A stretch of DNA of 64,000 nucleotides from Clostridium sp. CAG:354_28_25 (GTDB lineage Bacteria > Bacillota > Clostridia > TANB77 > CAG-508), in contig MNRL01000019.1 in NCBI GenBank assembly GCA_001915925.1, forward strand, positions 12,509 through 76,508, given 5' to 3'. Made by a program: the position numbers and the translations under genes. Under the pieces are notes generated by a model. The model did not search any database and was not told the origin of the DNA. It saw nothing but the letters and a program-made list of their open reading frames with translations. Positions 40,479 through 48,567 of the stretch are shown piece by piece (position 1 is the stretch's first letter; every line of letters starts with the position of its first letter).

Positions 40479-42347
40479 ATGGGAAAAATTATAGGAATTG
40501 ACTTAGGAACAACAAATTCATGTGTTGCAGTTATGGAAGGTGGAGAAGCAGTAGTTATACCAAACGCAGAAGGAAATAGAACTACACCATCAGTTGTAGC
40601 ATTCTCTAAAAATGGAGAAAGATTAGTAGGACAAATAGCAAAACGTCAAGCTGTTACAAACCCAGAAAACACAGTTATTTCAATCAAAAGAAAAATGGGA
40701 ACAGCAGAAAAAGTTAAAATAGATGGAGATGAATTCTCACCACAAGAAATATCAGCAATGATATTACAAAAATTAAAGGCAGATGCAGAAAATTATTTAG
40801 GACAAAAAGTTACACAAGCTGTTATAACAGTTCCAGCATACTTTAGCGATAGTCAAAGACAAGCAACAAAAGATGCAGGAAAAATAGCAGGACTAGAAGT
40901 TTTAAGAATTATAAATGAGCCAACAGCAGCATCACTTGCTTATGGAATGGATAAAGAAGATCAAGATCAAAAAATAATGATTTATGATTTAGGTGGAGGA
41001 ACATTCGATGTTTCTATTCTAGATATTGGTGATGGAGTATTCGAAGTTTTATCTACAAATGGTAATACACATTTAGGTGGAGATGACTTTGACCAAAGAA
41101 TTATAGATTACTTAGTATCAGAATTCAAAAAATCAAACGGAATAGATTTAAGTGCAGATAGAATGGCTATGCAAAGATTAAAAGAAGCAGCAGAAAAAGC
41201 TAAAATAGAATTATCTGGAATGCAACAAACCCAAATTAACTTACCATTTATTACAGCAGATAGCACAGGACCAAAACACTTAGATGTAACATTAACAAGA
41301 GCTAAATTTGAAGAATTAATTAGTGATTTAATAGAAGCTACAAAAGTTCCAGTAGAACAAGCTTTAAAAGATGCAGGAATTACAGCTAACGATTTACACA
41401 AAGTATTATTAGTTGGTGGTTCTACAAGAGTTCCAGCTGTACAAGAAGCTGTTAAGAAAATAACAGGAAAAGAACCAGATAAAGGAATTAACCCAGATGA
41501 ATGTGTTGCTATTGGTGCAGCAATCCAAGGTGGAGTACTTTCTGGAGATGTTAAAGACCTAGTATTACTAGATGTAACACCATTATCATTAGGTATCGAA
41601 ACATATGGTGGAGTATTTACAAAATTAATTGACAGAAATACAACAATACCAACAAAGAAATCACAAGTATTTTCTACAGCAGCAGATGGTCAAACAGCAG
41701 TTGAAATTCATGTTCTTCAAGGTGAAAGAGAAATGGCTTCTGGAAACAAAACATTAGGAAGATTCCAATTAACAGGAATTCCAGCAGCTCCAAGAGGAGT
41801 ACCACAAATCGAAGTCACTTTTGATATTGATGCAAATGGTATAGTTCACGTATCTGCAAAAGATATGGCAACAGGAAATGAACAAAATGTTGTTATTACA
41901 GCATCAACAAACTTATCAGATGAAGATATCGAAAAAGCTGTAAAAGATGCAGAAGCACATGCTGCAGAAGATAAGAAGATGAAAGAAGATATCGAAGTTA
42001 GAAATAATGCAGAGAGCTTAATCTTTAATACAGAAAAAACATTGAAAGATATTGGAGATAAAATAAGCAATGAAGAAAAATCTAAAGTAGAAGCAGAACT
42101 TGAAAACTTAAAGAAAACACTAGAAGGAAAAGATACAGAAGCAATTAAGAATGCTACAGAAAAATTAACATCTGTATTCTACGAAATAACAGAAAAATTA
42201 TATAAAAATGCAAATCCAAATGCAGGAGCAGCTGGAGCTAATACAGACGCTGGAGCAAACGGAACAGCAGAAGGGCCAAAGACAGATGAAAATGGAAATG
42301 TATATGATGCAGATTATAAAGTAGAAGATGATAATGATAAAAAATAA
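40479..42347 (+). CDS. dnaK: chaperone protein DnaK (Hsp70)
   Basis: DnaK binds unfolded segments in an ATP cycle driven by DnaJ and GrpE. The 622-residue protein begins KIIGIDLGTTNSCVAVMEGG, has the phosphate loops YDLGGGTFDVS and LVGGSTRVPAV, the linker VLLDVTPLSLGIET, the substrate-binding domain and a helical lid. The C-terminus is Gly/Ala-rich (NAGAAGANTDAGANG) and ends in an acidic stretch. AGGAGG precedes the ATG. Confidence 0.98.
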   Translation: MGKIIGIDLGTTNSCVAVMEGGEAVVIPNAEGNRTTPSVVAFSKNGERLVGQIAKRQAVTNPENTVISIKRKMGTAEKVKIDGDEFSPQEISAMILQKLKADAENYLGQKVTQAVITVPAYFSDSQRQATKDAGKIAGLEVLRIINEPTAASLAYGMDKEDQDQKIMIYDLGGGTFDVSILDIGDGVFEVLSTNGNTHLGGDDFDQRIIDYLVSEFKKSNGIDLSADRMAMQRLKEAAEKAKIELSGMQQTQINLPFITADSTGPKHLDVTLTRAKFEELISDLIEATKVPVEQALKDAGITANDLHKVLLVGGSTRVPAVQEAVKKITGKEPDKGINPDECVAIGAAIQGGVLSGDVKDLVLLDVTPLSLGIETYGGVFTKLIDRNTTIPTKKSQVFSTAADGQTAVEIHVLQGEREMASGNKTLGRFQLTGIPAAPRGVPQIEVTFDIDANGIVHVSAKDMATGNEQNVVITASTNLSDEDIEKAVKDAEAHAAEDKKMKEDIEVRNNAESLIFNTEKTLKDIGDKISNEEKSKVEAELENLKKTLEGKDTEAIKNATEKLTSVFYEITEKLYKNANPNAGAAGANTDAGANGTAEGPKTDENGNVYDADYKVEDDNDKK

Positions 42348-42354
42348 TGTTTAA

Positions 42355-42380
42355 TATTGGAGGTTTAAAAGCCTCCAATA
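42355..42380 (+). promoter_or_regulatory. hairpin between dnaK and dnaJ
   Basis: TATTGGAGG (42355-42363) pairs exactly with CCTCCAATA (42372-42380) around an 8-base loop. No T tract follows. It may protect the dnaK message end or lower dnaJ expression relative to dnaK. Confidence 0.55.
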
Positions 42381-42409
42381 ATTAAGCTTGTTATAAATTG
42401 GAGGATATA

Positions 42410-43564
42410 ATGGCAGAAAAAAGAGATTATTATGAAGTTTTAGGAGTTAATAAAAATGCAACAGATGATGAACTAAAAAGGGCTTTTAGAAAAATGGCTA
42501 AAAAATATCATCCAGATGCAAATCCAAATAATAGAAAAGAAGCAGAGGAAAAGTTTAAAGAAGTAAATGAAGCTTATGAAACACTTTCTGATCCTCAAAA
42601 AAGAAAGATGTATGACCAATTTGGCTTTAATGGTCCACAAGGATTTGGTGGTCAAGGAGCTGGCCAAGGTGGATATTATTCATATACTTCTAATGGGTTT
42701 GATGGATTTAGTGGCTTTGGAGATTTTGGCGATATATTTAGTTCATTCTTTTCTGGGTTTGGTGGTTCTTCTGGAAGAAGTAATAGAAATGGTCCAAAAA
42801 GAGGTAGAGATTTAAGACATGATTTAGAGATTACTTTTGAAGAAGCATATTCAGGAATAAAAAAGGAATTTGTTATAAATAGAAATGAAAAATGTACAAC
42901 TTGTAACGGAAGTGGTGCAAAACCTGGAACAAATCCTGTAACATGTCCAAATTGTCATGGAACTGGTCAAGTAACACAAGTTCAAAACACAATATTAGGA
43001 CAAATGCAAACAACTAGAACTTGTTCTGAATGCCATGGAACTGGTAAAATTATAAAAGAGCCATGTACAACTTGTAGAGGAAGAGGAACAGTAAGGAAAC
43101 AAGCAAAAGTTACTATAAATATTCCAGCAGGAATTGATGATAATCAAACATTAATCTTGAAAAAAGAAGGAGAGCCAGGTGAAAGAGGCGGAGAAAATGG
43201 AGATATCTATGTAACAGTACATTTGAAGAGACACAGTATTTTTACTAGAAAAGATAATAATGTATTATGCGATATTCCAATTACGATAACTCAAGCTACA
43301 CTTGGTGCAGAACTAGAGATACCAATGGTAAATGGCGAAAAGGTAAAATATAAAATACCAGAAGCAACTCAAACAGGAACAAGATTTACTATACGAAATA
43401 AAGGATTTAAAGCTATTAATGGAAATTGGCAGGGAGATTTTATATTTACTGTTAATGTACAAACTCCAAAAAAACTAACAAAAGAACAAAGAGATTTATT
43501 GTTACAACTTGCTAAAACTATGAATGAACAACCTCCAGTAAAGAAAAGAGGATTATTTGGATAG
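42410..43564 (+). CDS. dnaJ: chaperone protein DnaJ
   Basis: DnaJ stimulates DnaK ATPase and binds unfolded proteins. The 384-residue protein has the J domain (KRDYYEVLGVNKNA, with HPD in KYHPDANP), a Gly/Phe-rich linker and four zinc-binding repeats CTTCNGSG, CPNCHGTG, CSECHGTG and CTTCRGRG, then the C-terminal domain. The ATG at 42410 follows TTGGAGG; the in-frame TTG at 42398 overlaps that site. Confidence 0.97.
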   Translation: MAEKRDYYEVLGVNKNATDDELKRAFRKMAKKYHPDANPNNRKEAEEKFKEVNEAYETLSDPQKRKMYDQFGFNGPQGFGGQGAGQGGYYSYTSNGFDGFSGFGDFGDIFSSFFSGFGGSSGRSNRNGPKRGRDLRHDLEITFEEAYSGIKKEFVINRNEKCTTCNGSGAKPGTNPVTCPNCHGTGQVTQVQNTILGQMQTTRTCSECHGTGKIIKEPCTTCRGRGTVRKQAKVTINIPAGIDDNQTLILKKEGEPGERGGENGDIYVTVHLKRHSIFTRKDNNVLCDIPITITQATLGAELEIPMVNGEKVKYKIPEATQTGTRFTIRNKGFKAINGNWQGDFIFTVNVQTPKKLTKEQRDLLLQLAKTMNEQPPVKKRGLFG

Positions 43565-43570
43565 AAATTT

Positions 43571-43599
43571 CGGGATTTGGGGACGTTGTTTAAATCCCG
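43571..43599. repeat. dispersed repeat, single unit
   Basis: CGGGATTTGGGGACGTTG then TTTAAATCCCG, six bases after the dnaJ stop. Arms CGGGATTT and AAATCCCG pair perfectly. Confidence 0.85.
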
Positions 43600-43622
43600 A
43601 TTAATATATATGAATCAAAAAT

Positions 43623-43660
43623 GTCAAGATAGAATTTATATTTCTTTTCTTGACTTTTTT
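43623..43660 (+). terminator. terminator of the heat-shock operon
   Basis: GTCAAGA (43623-43629) pairs with TCTTGAC (43648-43654), followed by six T residues. It is downstream of the dispersed repeat, not part of it. Confidence 0.8.
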
Positions 43661-43670
43661 GATGCTAGTA

Positions 43671-43714
43671 AAAAAATTTAGCCAGACGAATGTATGATAT
43701 TTCGTCTGGCTAAA
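43671..43714 (-). terminator. terminator of the minus-strand 227-residue protein gene
   Basis: TTTAGCCAGACGAA (43677-43690) pairs perfectly with 43701-43714. The A tract at 43671-43676 gives a U tract on the minus strand. Confidence 0.9.
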
Positions 43715-43720
43715 AGATGG

Positions 43721-44404
43721 TCATTTAATCGGAACATACAAGCTTTTGTCGTGTTTGTAACCACTATCTTTTAAAGCTGCTACCATTGGATTAATATTGG
43801 TATCATCCTTTATTAGATAAGTGTCACCGTCACCTGCATAAACTAACAACAGGTGGTTCTCATTGTCTGTATTAAATTTTCCCACTTTACTTTTATCAAT
43901 ATGTGGAAATTTAATACTTGCCATCGGATAGAACATCCGGTGAGCTTTCTGGTCATAAATGCCAGTAAATGGGATTTTGGATGAAGGTGTTAAAAAGTCA
44001 AAAATTCCAAGGTCCCATCTCTCTAGTCTAAGGAGAGTATGAGCAGTGGATGCATTTAATTGCCCAATCACATTTATCATGTGATACCACTCGGTTTGAT
44101 CCTTTGTATATAGTGGCATATGATTTGAAGTAAGTCTTACCGGCAAGATATCGTCAGACACCTTTTTAAAATTAAAACTTTTTAAGAGGGCATCAAGCCC
44201 AAAGAGTGCCGGAATAATAAATGTTCCGAATCCAGCAGCAAAGATATAGAAATCTTTATTTTTGGAATGATTAAAGATTCTGCCCTTTGTTTCTGCCGGA
44301 AAAATGTTGAAACGTTCTCCTTTAAGATTTTTGAAGGTTATTCCCTCCTTAGGAATTTTAAAAGCCCGTCCAACAAGTTCTACACCATCTACTTTAGTAA
44401 TCAT
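43721..44404 (-). CDS. hypothetical protein, 227 residues, atypical composition
   Basis: No family is recognised. The protein looks soluble and globular, with a glycine-rich hydrophobic stretch (YIFAAGFGTFIIPALFGLDA), several Trp and His residues (TEWYHMINVIGQLNASTAHT) and a C-terminus predicted as beta strands. GC is about 40% over 44041-44100, higher than most of the window, suggesting acquisition together with the divergent cupin gene. The ATG at 44404 has GGAGG 8 bases upstream; the in-frame ATG at 44419 lies directly on that site. Confidence 0.7.
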   Translation of the reverse strand: MITKVDGVELVGRAFKIPKEGITFKNLKGERFNIFPAETKGRIFNHSKNKDFYIFAAGFGTFIIPALFGLDALLKSFNFKKVSDDILPVRLTSNHMPLYTKDQTEWYHMINVIGQLNASTAHTLLRLERWDLGIFDFLTPSSKIPFTGIYDQKAHRMFYPMASIKFPHIDKSKVGKFNTDNENHLLLVYAGDGDTYLIKDDTNINPMVAALKDSGYKHDKSLYVPIK

Positions 44405-44458
44405 TTTTCCATCCTCCATTGTTGTTGATTGGAATCTAAACAGCTTGTTATCGCAAAA

Positions 44459-44487
44459 ATTATATCATAATTTACATAAAAAAGCAA
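44459..44487 (-). promoter_or_regulatory. sigma-A promoter of the 227-residue protein gene
   Basis: On the minus strand TTGCTT (44487-44482), a 17-base spacer and TATAAT (44464-44459) as TGATATAAT. Confidence 0.7.
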
Positions 44488-44491
44488 CATC

Positions 44492-44520
44492 TTGCAAAAA
44501 CACAAAAATTATGTTAAGCT
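44492..44520 (+). promoter_or_regulatory. promoter of the cupin gene
   Basis: TTGCAA (44492-44497), a 17-base spacer and TAAGCT (44515-44520) preceded by TGT. It lies just downstream of the divergent promoter's -35 box, so the two genes share one control region. Confidence 0.5.
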
Positions 44521-44570
44521 AGTGAAGATAACAATATAACAATTTCCTAATCAATAAAGGAGGAAAAAAT

Positions 44571-44876
44571 ATGAAACTTTTAAACGAACTAGTACAAAAA
44601 GATTTTACCGAGAAGATTTCCGATGGAATTGGAAAAGCAATCTTGTTTCCAAAAGAAGCAAGCTGTATCCGGATAGAACCGGGAAAAGAAATTGAACTGC
44701 ATCACCATGATAAGGACCATGAGATATATATGGTTTTACATGGAGAGGTTGTAATTTTAGGAAATCTATATAAGAAAGGAGAGTTTCATGTTTGCAATTG
44801 TGGCGAATCACACAATTGTAGAAATTCGGGAGCCACCGAAACCATATTGTTAACAATGAAGATAGACGCGGAGTAA
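44571..44876 (+). CDS. small cupin-domain protein
   Basis: The 101-residue protein is a single cupin barrel. Motif 1 is CIRIEPGKEIELHHHDKDHE (metal-ligand histidines and glutamate) and motif 2 is GEFHVCNCGESHNCRNSG, with the second histidine. Cysteines flank motif 2, which is uncommon. Its substrate is unknown. It is divergent from the 227-residue protein gene and shares its higher GC content. Confidence 0.8.
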   Translation: MKLLNELVQKDFTEKISDGIGKAILFPKEASCIRIEPGKEIELHHHDKDHEIYMVLHGEVVILGNLYKKGEFHVCNCGESHNCRNSGATETILLTMKIDAE

Positions 44877-44888
44877 TCCGCGTCATTT
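44865..44888 (+). terminator. terminator of the cupin gene
   Basis: GACGCGGA (44865-44872) pairs with TCCGCGTC (44877-44884) around a GTAA loop, followed by ATTTT. The stop codon is in the loop. Confidence 0.75.
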
Positions 44889-44966
44889 TCATACTTATAT
44901 ATTACCTCAACTTAAACCGAAAATTACTTAGTTAATCTTACGCATAGTTATAATTTGAATCAAAAG

Positions 44967-44996
44967 AGGGATTTTAAGAACGTCCCCAAAATCCCT
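44967..44996. repeat. dispersed repeat, single unit
   Basis: AGGGATTTTAAGAACGTCCC then CAAAATCCCT. The 9-base arms AGGGATTTT and AAAATCCCT pair perfectly. Confidence 0.85.
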
Positions 44997-45006
44997 AAAG
45001 TACATA

Positions 45007-45035
45007 TTGGCAAAAAGAAAATGTAGTGATATAAT
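45007..45035 (+). promoter_or_regulatory. sigma-A promoter of the amidoligase locus
   Basis: TTGGCA (45007-45012), a 17-base spacer and TATAAT (45030-45035) as TGATATAAT. Confidence 0.7.
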
Positions 45036-45062
45036 TTAGAAAAAATATGCGAAGAGGTAAAA

Positions 45063-46172
45063 ATGAAATACGAAGGACAATACGAAAAGCTAAATTTGCC
45101 AGCTTATATGAAATTTGGAATAGAAATAGAAGCTAATAATGTTCAAACGAAAAATGGGTTATATGCTGGCGAAAGTGCGAAGTTTATAACCGATAGAAAC
45201 TGGCATATGGCAACAAAATGGGAAGAAAGTTTAGTTGGAGAAAATGGAGCAGAACTTGTTTCACCAATTTTAACAGATACGGAAACTACATGGAGGAATA
45301 TAGCAGAAATCTGTAGTAAGATTAAAGAATTTCCAAAAGATAAAAGTAAAGAAGTTAAGGCAGACGAGAAATGTGGATTACATGTGCATTTTGATGCAGA
45401 ATATTTATCAAGTGATCCTAAAAAAATGAAAAATTTTCTTAATATATATGCTGAAGCCGAAGAACTTATATATAAAATGTGTAATGATAAAAATGATCCA
45501 ATACGACCTAAAGCTATAAACAAAAATTTTCATGGATTATCAAATGTTATTTCTGCTATTTGGAGAAATGGTATGGCAACACCTACTAGCAAAAAAATAT
45601 TGAAAAAGCTTAATAATGGAACGTTAAAGGTATCACATAAAAAATTTGGAAAATTAAGAATGGTTGCTAGTAAATTTAAGCTAGACGAAAGAAGATATGC
45701 AGGGCTTAATCTAACTAATATTGGAAATAGCAAGAAAAATACCATAGAATTTAGGATGGCTAATGGAACACTTAATCCAGAAGTAATAAAACAAAATGTA
45801 TTTTTATATGCATCAATTATAGATACAGCTGTGAAGATGACAGAGAAACCAGAAAAATATGAACAAAAAATGCAAAAGTTTTTAAATCACGATGTTACAG
45901 AACAAGAAAAAGCACAAAGTTTTTTAAATTTGATTATAGATTCTGACGAGGATAAAAAGATATATTTAGATAGATGGGAATCTGTAAAAGATGCTAAAGT
46001 TTTTTCTAAAAATGCTAGAAAGGGATTTGCAACAACTTTTAAAAGAGAAGAATTTAAAGATATAGCAACAAGAACTAAGGGAAGCAAGATAAGAGCAACA
46101 TTTAATAAAATAAAAGATTTTGTATATGCCAAAGAAGAAAGAGGAGATAAAGAAGATAATGTTAGAACTTAG
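45063..46172 (+). CDS. putative amidoligase (Amidoligase_2, glutamine-synthetase-like fold)
   Basis: Amidoligase_2 enzymes are predicted to form ATP-dependent amide or isopeptide bonds between a carboxylate and an amine. The 369-residue protein shows the family's conserved acidic and basic strands: FGIEIEAN (residues 18-25), GAELVSPI (62-69), KCGLHVHFDAEYL (103-115), RRYAGLNLTN (211-220) and TIEFRMANGTL (228-238). A basic amphipathic tail ends the protein. Its substrate is unknown. The next gene overlaps it by 14 bases, so the two products probably act together. Confidence 0.82.
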   Translation: MKYEGQYEKLNLPAYMKFGIEIEANNVQTKNGLYAGESAKFITDRNWHMATKWEESLVGENGAELVSPILTDTETTWRNIAEICSKIKEFPKDKSKEVKADEKCGLHVHFDAEYLSSDPKKMKNFLNIYAEAEELIYKMCNDKNDPIRPKAINKNFHGLSNVISAIWRNGMATPTSKKILKKLNNGTLKVSHKKFGKLRMVASKFKLDERRYAGLNLTNIGNSKKNTIEFRMANGTLNPEVIKQNVFLYASIIDTAVKMTEKPEKYEQKMQKFLNHDVTEQEKAQSFLNLIIDSDEDKKIYLDRWESVKDAKVFSKNARKGFATTFKREEFKDIATRTKGSKIRATFNKIKDFVYAKEERGDKEDNVRT

Positions 46173-46587
46173 ATATAGAAATGCTTTTAAAGAAGTAGAT
46201 GAAATATTAAGGTATACAGATATAGATTTAGTAAATAAGATTCCTAAAAAGTTTATTGATTTTTTGAGAGCGAATATGAATAATGACTACGAATTTAATG
46301 TACAAGAAGGACTCCGTTTAAATAAACAAAAACTATCTGAAGAAGCTAATAATATCTTGGCTTTAATATATAGAGATTATTGGTCAACAGAAGAAGAAAA
46401 AGAAGAATTTAGAAAAAAGGATGAAGAAGAAAGAAAATTAAATGAAGAAAAATTGAAGCATATATTTGACAGAAAGGATAATGATCCAATAGAAGAAAAA
46501 AAGAATAATAAACTTATAAAAATAGAACATGAAAGCTTTATAAAAAGATTATTTTCAAGGTTAAAAAGATTTTTTTGGAAGAATTAA
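46159..46587 (+). CDS. hypothetical protein paired with the amidoligase, paralogous to 55484-55894
   Basis: The 142-residue soluble protein has no recognised family. Its N-terminal part (AFKEVDEILRY, NKIPKKFIDFL, DYEFNVQEGLRLNKQKLSEE, DYWSTEEEKEEF) aligns residue for residue with the product of 55484-55894. Both end in Ser-Phe-Ile then a basic amphipathic tail (here RLFSRLKRFFWKN). The start at 46159 is chosen because it matches the paralogue start; an upstream in-frame ATG at 46120 would lie inside the amidoligase gene. The overlap indicates translational coupling. Confidence 0.75.
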   Translation: MLELRYRNAFKEVDEILRYTDIDLVNKIPKKFIDFLRANMNNDYEFNVQEGLRLNKQKLSEEANNILALIYRDYWSTEEEKEEFRKKDEEERKLNEEKLKHIFDRKDNDPIEEKKNNKLIKIEHESFIKRLFSRLKRFFWKN

Positions 46588-46620
46588 AAAAGGCGTAATT
46601 ATTTTTGCGTCTTTTTAATT
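46582..46620 (+). terminator. terminator of the amidoligase locus
   Basis: AATTAAAAA and TTTTTAATT arms (46582-46620) enclose a G/C-containing inner stem with a small mismatch, and the right arm is T-rich. Confidence 0.65.
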
Positions 46621-46696
46621 ATGTCAAATAAAATTGTTGTAATTAGTAAAAGCATAATTTTCTACTAAAAAATATTGCAAAGTTATGTCAAATTAT

Positions 46697-46726
46697 TTTA
46701 CAGAATTATGAGTTATATGATATAAT
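46697..46726 (+). promoter_or_regulatory. sigma-A promoter of ispH-murB
   Basis: TTTACA/TTACAG (46697-46703), a 17-18 base spacer and TATAAT (46721-46726) as TGATATAAT. Confidence 0.7.
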
Positions 46727-46765
46727 GCAAACTATGAAAGCATAAAATAAAATAGGAGATATTAT

Positions 46766-47608
46766 ATGGAAATAATATTAGGTAAAACAGCCGGTTTTTG
46801 CAATGGAATTACACGAGCAGTAGAGACTGCTAAAGAGGAATTAAAAAATACAGAGAACTTAGATTGTTTAGGAGATTTATTACATAATAATCAAGTGCTA
46901 AATAAACTAAAAGCAAATGGACTTAGAATAATAACTGATATAAAAGAAGCCAAAGAAAGAGTACTAATAAGAGCTCATGGTGTAAAAAAAGAAGTTTATG
47001 AATATGCAAGTAAAAATAATATAGAATTAATAGATTGTACATGTCCAAAAGTACTAAAAATTCATGATTTGGCAGAAGAATTGTCAAATAAAGATTATTA
47101 TATTTTAGTAATTGGCGAGAAATCTCATGCAGAAGTCGTGGGAACATTTAGTTTTTGCAAAAATGGCGAAGTAATAGAGAATATAGAACAATTGCAAGCA
47201 CGAATTGATGATTTGAATAAAAAAGAAAAATTGGCAGTATTAACACAAACAACATATAATTTACAAAAATTTTTACAAATAGAGCAATATTTAAAAGAAA
47301 ATATAAAAACAAGGCTGGAAATATATAATGGTATTTGTAATGCTACAGAAAGTAGACAAAAAGAGACAGAAAAAATATCTAAAGATGTAGAATATATGGT
47401 CATAATTGGAGGCAAAAAAAGCTCTAATACAAATAAATTATATGAAATTGCACAAAGAAATTGCAAAAATGCTATTAAAATAGAAGAAGTATCAGAGTTA
47501 TATAATGAGAATTTTGCAAATATAAATAAAATAGGTGTGATGGCAGGTGCTTCAACACCACAGGAAAGTATAGAAGAAGTTATAAACTATTTAAAGGAGA
47601 GGAATTAA
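46766..47608 (+). CDS. ispH: 4-hydroxy-3-methylbut-2-enyl diphosphate reductase
   Basis: IspH makes IPP and DMAPP in the last step of the MEP isoprenoid pathway. The 280-residue protein has the three [4Fe-4S] cysteines: Cys12 in KTAGFCNGI, one in LIDCTCPKV, and one in NGICNATESRQKE. It also has RAHGVKKEVYEYA and GGKKSSNT, both family signatures, and VMAGASTPQESIEEV near the C-terminus. This supports use of the non-mevalonate route. murB begins 2 bases later. Confidence 0.96.
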   Translation: MEIILGKTAGFCNGITRAVETAKEELKNTENLDCLGDLLHNNQVLNKLKANGLRIITDIKEAKERVLIRAHGVKKEVYEYASKNNIELIDCTCPKVLKIHDLAEELSNKDYYILVIGEKSHAEVVGTFSFCKNGEVIENIEQLQARIDDLNKKEKLAVLTQTTYNLQKFLQIEQYLKENIKTRLEIYNGICNATESRQKETEKISKDVEYMVIIGGKKSSNTNKLYEIAQRNCKNAIKIEEVSELYNENFANINKIGVMAGASTPQESIEEVINYLKERN

Positions 47609-47609
47609 C

Positions 47610-48533
47610 TTGAATATAGAAAAAACTTCAAGCGAATTAGAAAAATGTATATCAAAAGAATCAAAAATATATAAAAATGAATTAATGTCAAAACATACTT
47701 CATTTAAAGTTGGTGGAAAAGCTGATATATTTGTAAATACTAAAAATGAGCAAGATATAAAAAGCATATTAGAATATGCAAATAAAAATGAAACTCCTAT
47801 AACAGTTATTGGAAATGGTAGTAATCTATTAGTAAAAGACGGTGGTATAAGAGGAATTGTCTTAAGAATAGATATACAAGATTTTAATATAGAAAAAATT
47901 AGCGATGAATATATAATAACAGTTGGTGCTGGTGTAAAAAATGGTTTTGTAGCACAAAAATTATTAATAGAGGAAATAGAAGGGTTCGAATTTGCAGCTG
48001 GAATCCCAGGTTCTATTGGTGGTGCAATCAGAATGAATGCAGGTGCACATGGTGGAGAAATGAAAGATATCGTTTTAGAAACTAAGTGTATGGATATGAA
48101 TGGTAATATAAAAATATTATCTAATGAGGAGCAAAAATTCCAATACCGAAATAGCATTTTTAGTTGTAACAAATATATAATTTTAAGCACCAAATTAAAA
48201 TTAAAAAAAGGAAGATATAAAGAAATAAAATCGAAGATGGACGAATATACTATATGGCGTAAAGAACATCAGCCATTAGAATATCCATCAGCAGGAAGTA
48301 CATTTAAAAGAGGAACAGATTTTATTACCGCAAAGTTAATAGATGAATGTGGATTAAAAGGATACAATATAGGTGGTGCAGAAGTATCAACAAAACATGC
48401 TGGTTTTGTTGTAAATAAAGGAGATGCAAAAGCAAAAGATATATTAAATTTAGTAAAATACATTAGTGAAAAAGTCTATGAAAAATTTGGCAAAAAGATT
48501 GAGCTGGAGGTACAAGTAATAGGAGAAGATTAA
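47610..48533 (+). CDS. murB: UDP-N-acetylenolpyruvoylglucosamine reductase
   Basis: MurB is a flavoprotein that reduces UDP-GlcNAc-enolpyruvate to UDP-MurNAc for peptidoglycan. The 307-residue protein has the FAD-binding segments KVGGKADIFV, IGNGSNLLVKDGGIRG and PGSIGGAIRMNAGAHGGEM, and the catalytic region PSAGSTFKRG then STKHAGFVVNKGDA. The TTG start follows AAAGGAGAGG and is coupled to ispH. Confidence 0.96.
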   Translation: MNIEKTSSELEKCISKESKIYKNELMSKHTSFKVGGKADIFVNTKNEQDIKSILEYANKNETPITVIGNGSNLLVKDGGIRGIVLRIDIQDFNIEKISDEYIITVGAGVKNGFVAQKLLIEEIEGFEFAAGIPGSIGGAIRMNAGAHGGEMKDIVLETKCMDMNGNIKILSNEEQKFQYRNSIFSCNKYIILSTKLKLKKGRYKEIKSKMDEYTIWRKEHQPLEYPSAGSTFKRGTDFITAKLIDECGLKGYNIGGAEVSTKHAGFVVNKGDAKAKDILNLVKYISEKVYEKFGKKIELEVQVIGED

Positions 48534-48567
48534 GAAAACTGAACTTGAAAGGATGTATTAATAAAAA

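Noticed and set aside
44571..44888. A toxin-antitoxin pair from the two divergent genes at 43.7-44.9 kb
   Set aside because: Toxin-antitoxin genes are usually co-directional and overlapping; these are divergent, and the cupin fold fits an enzyme or binding protein.
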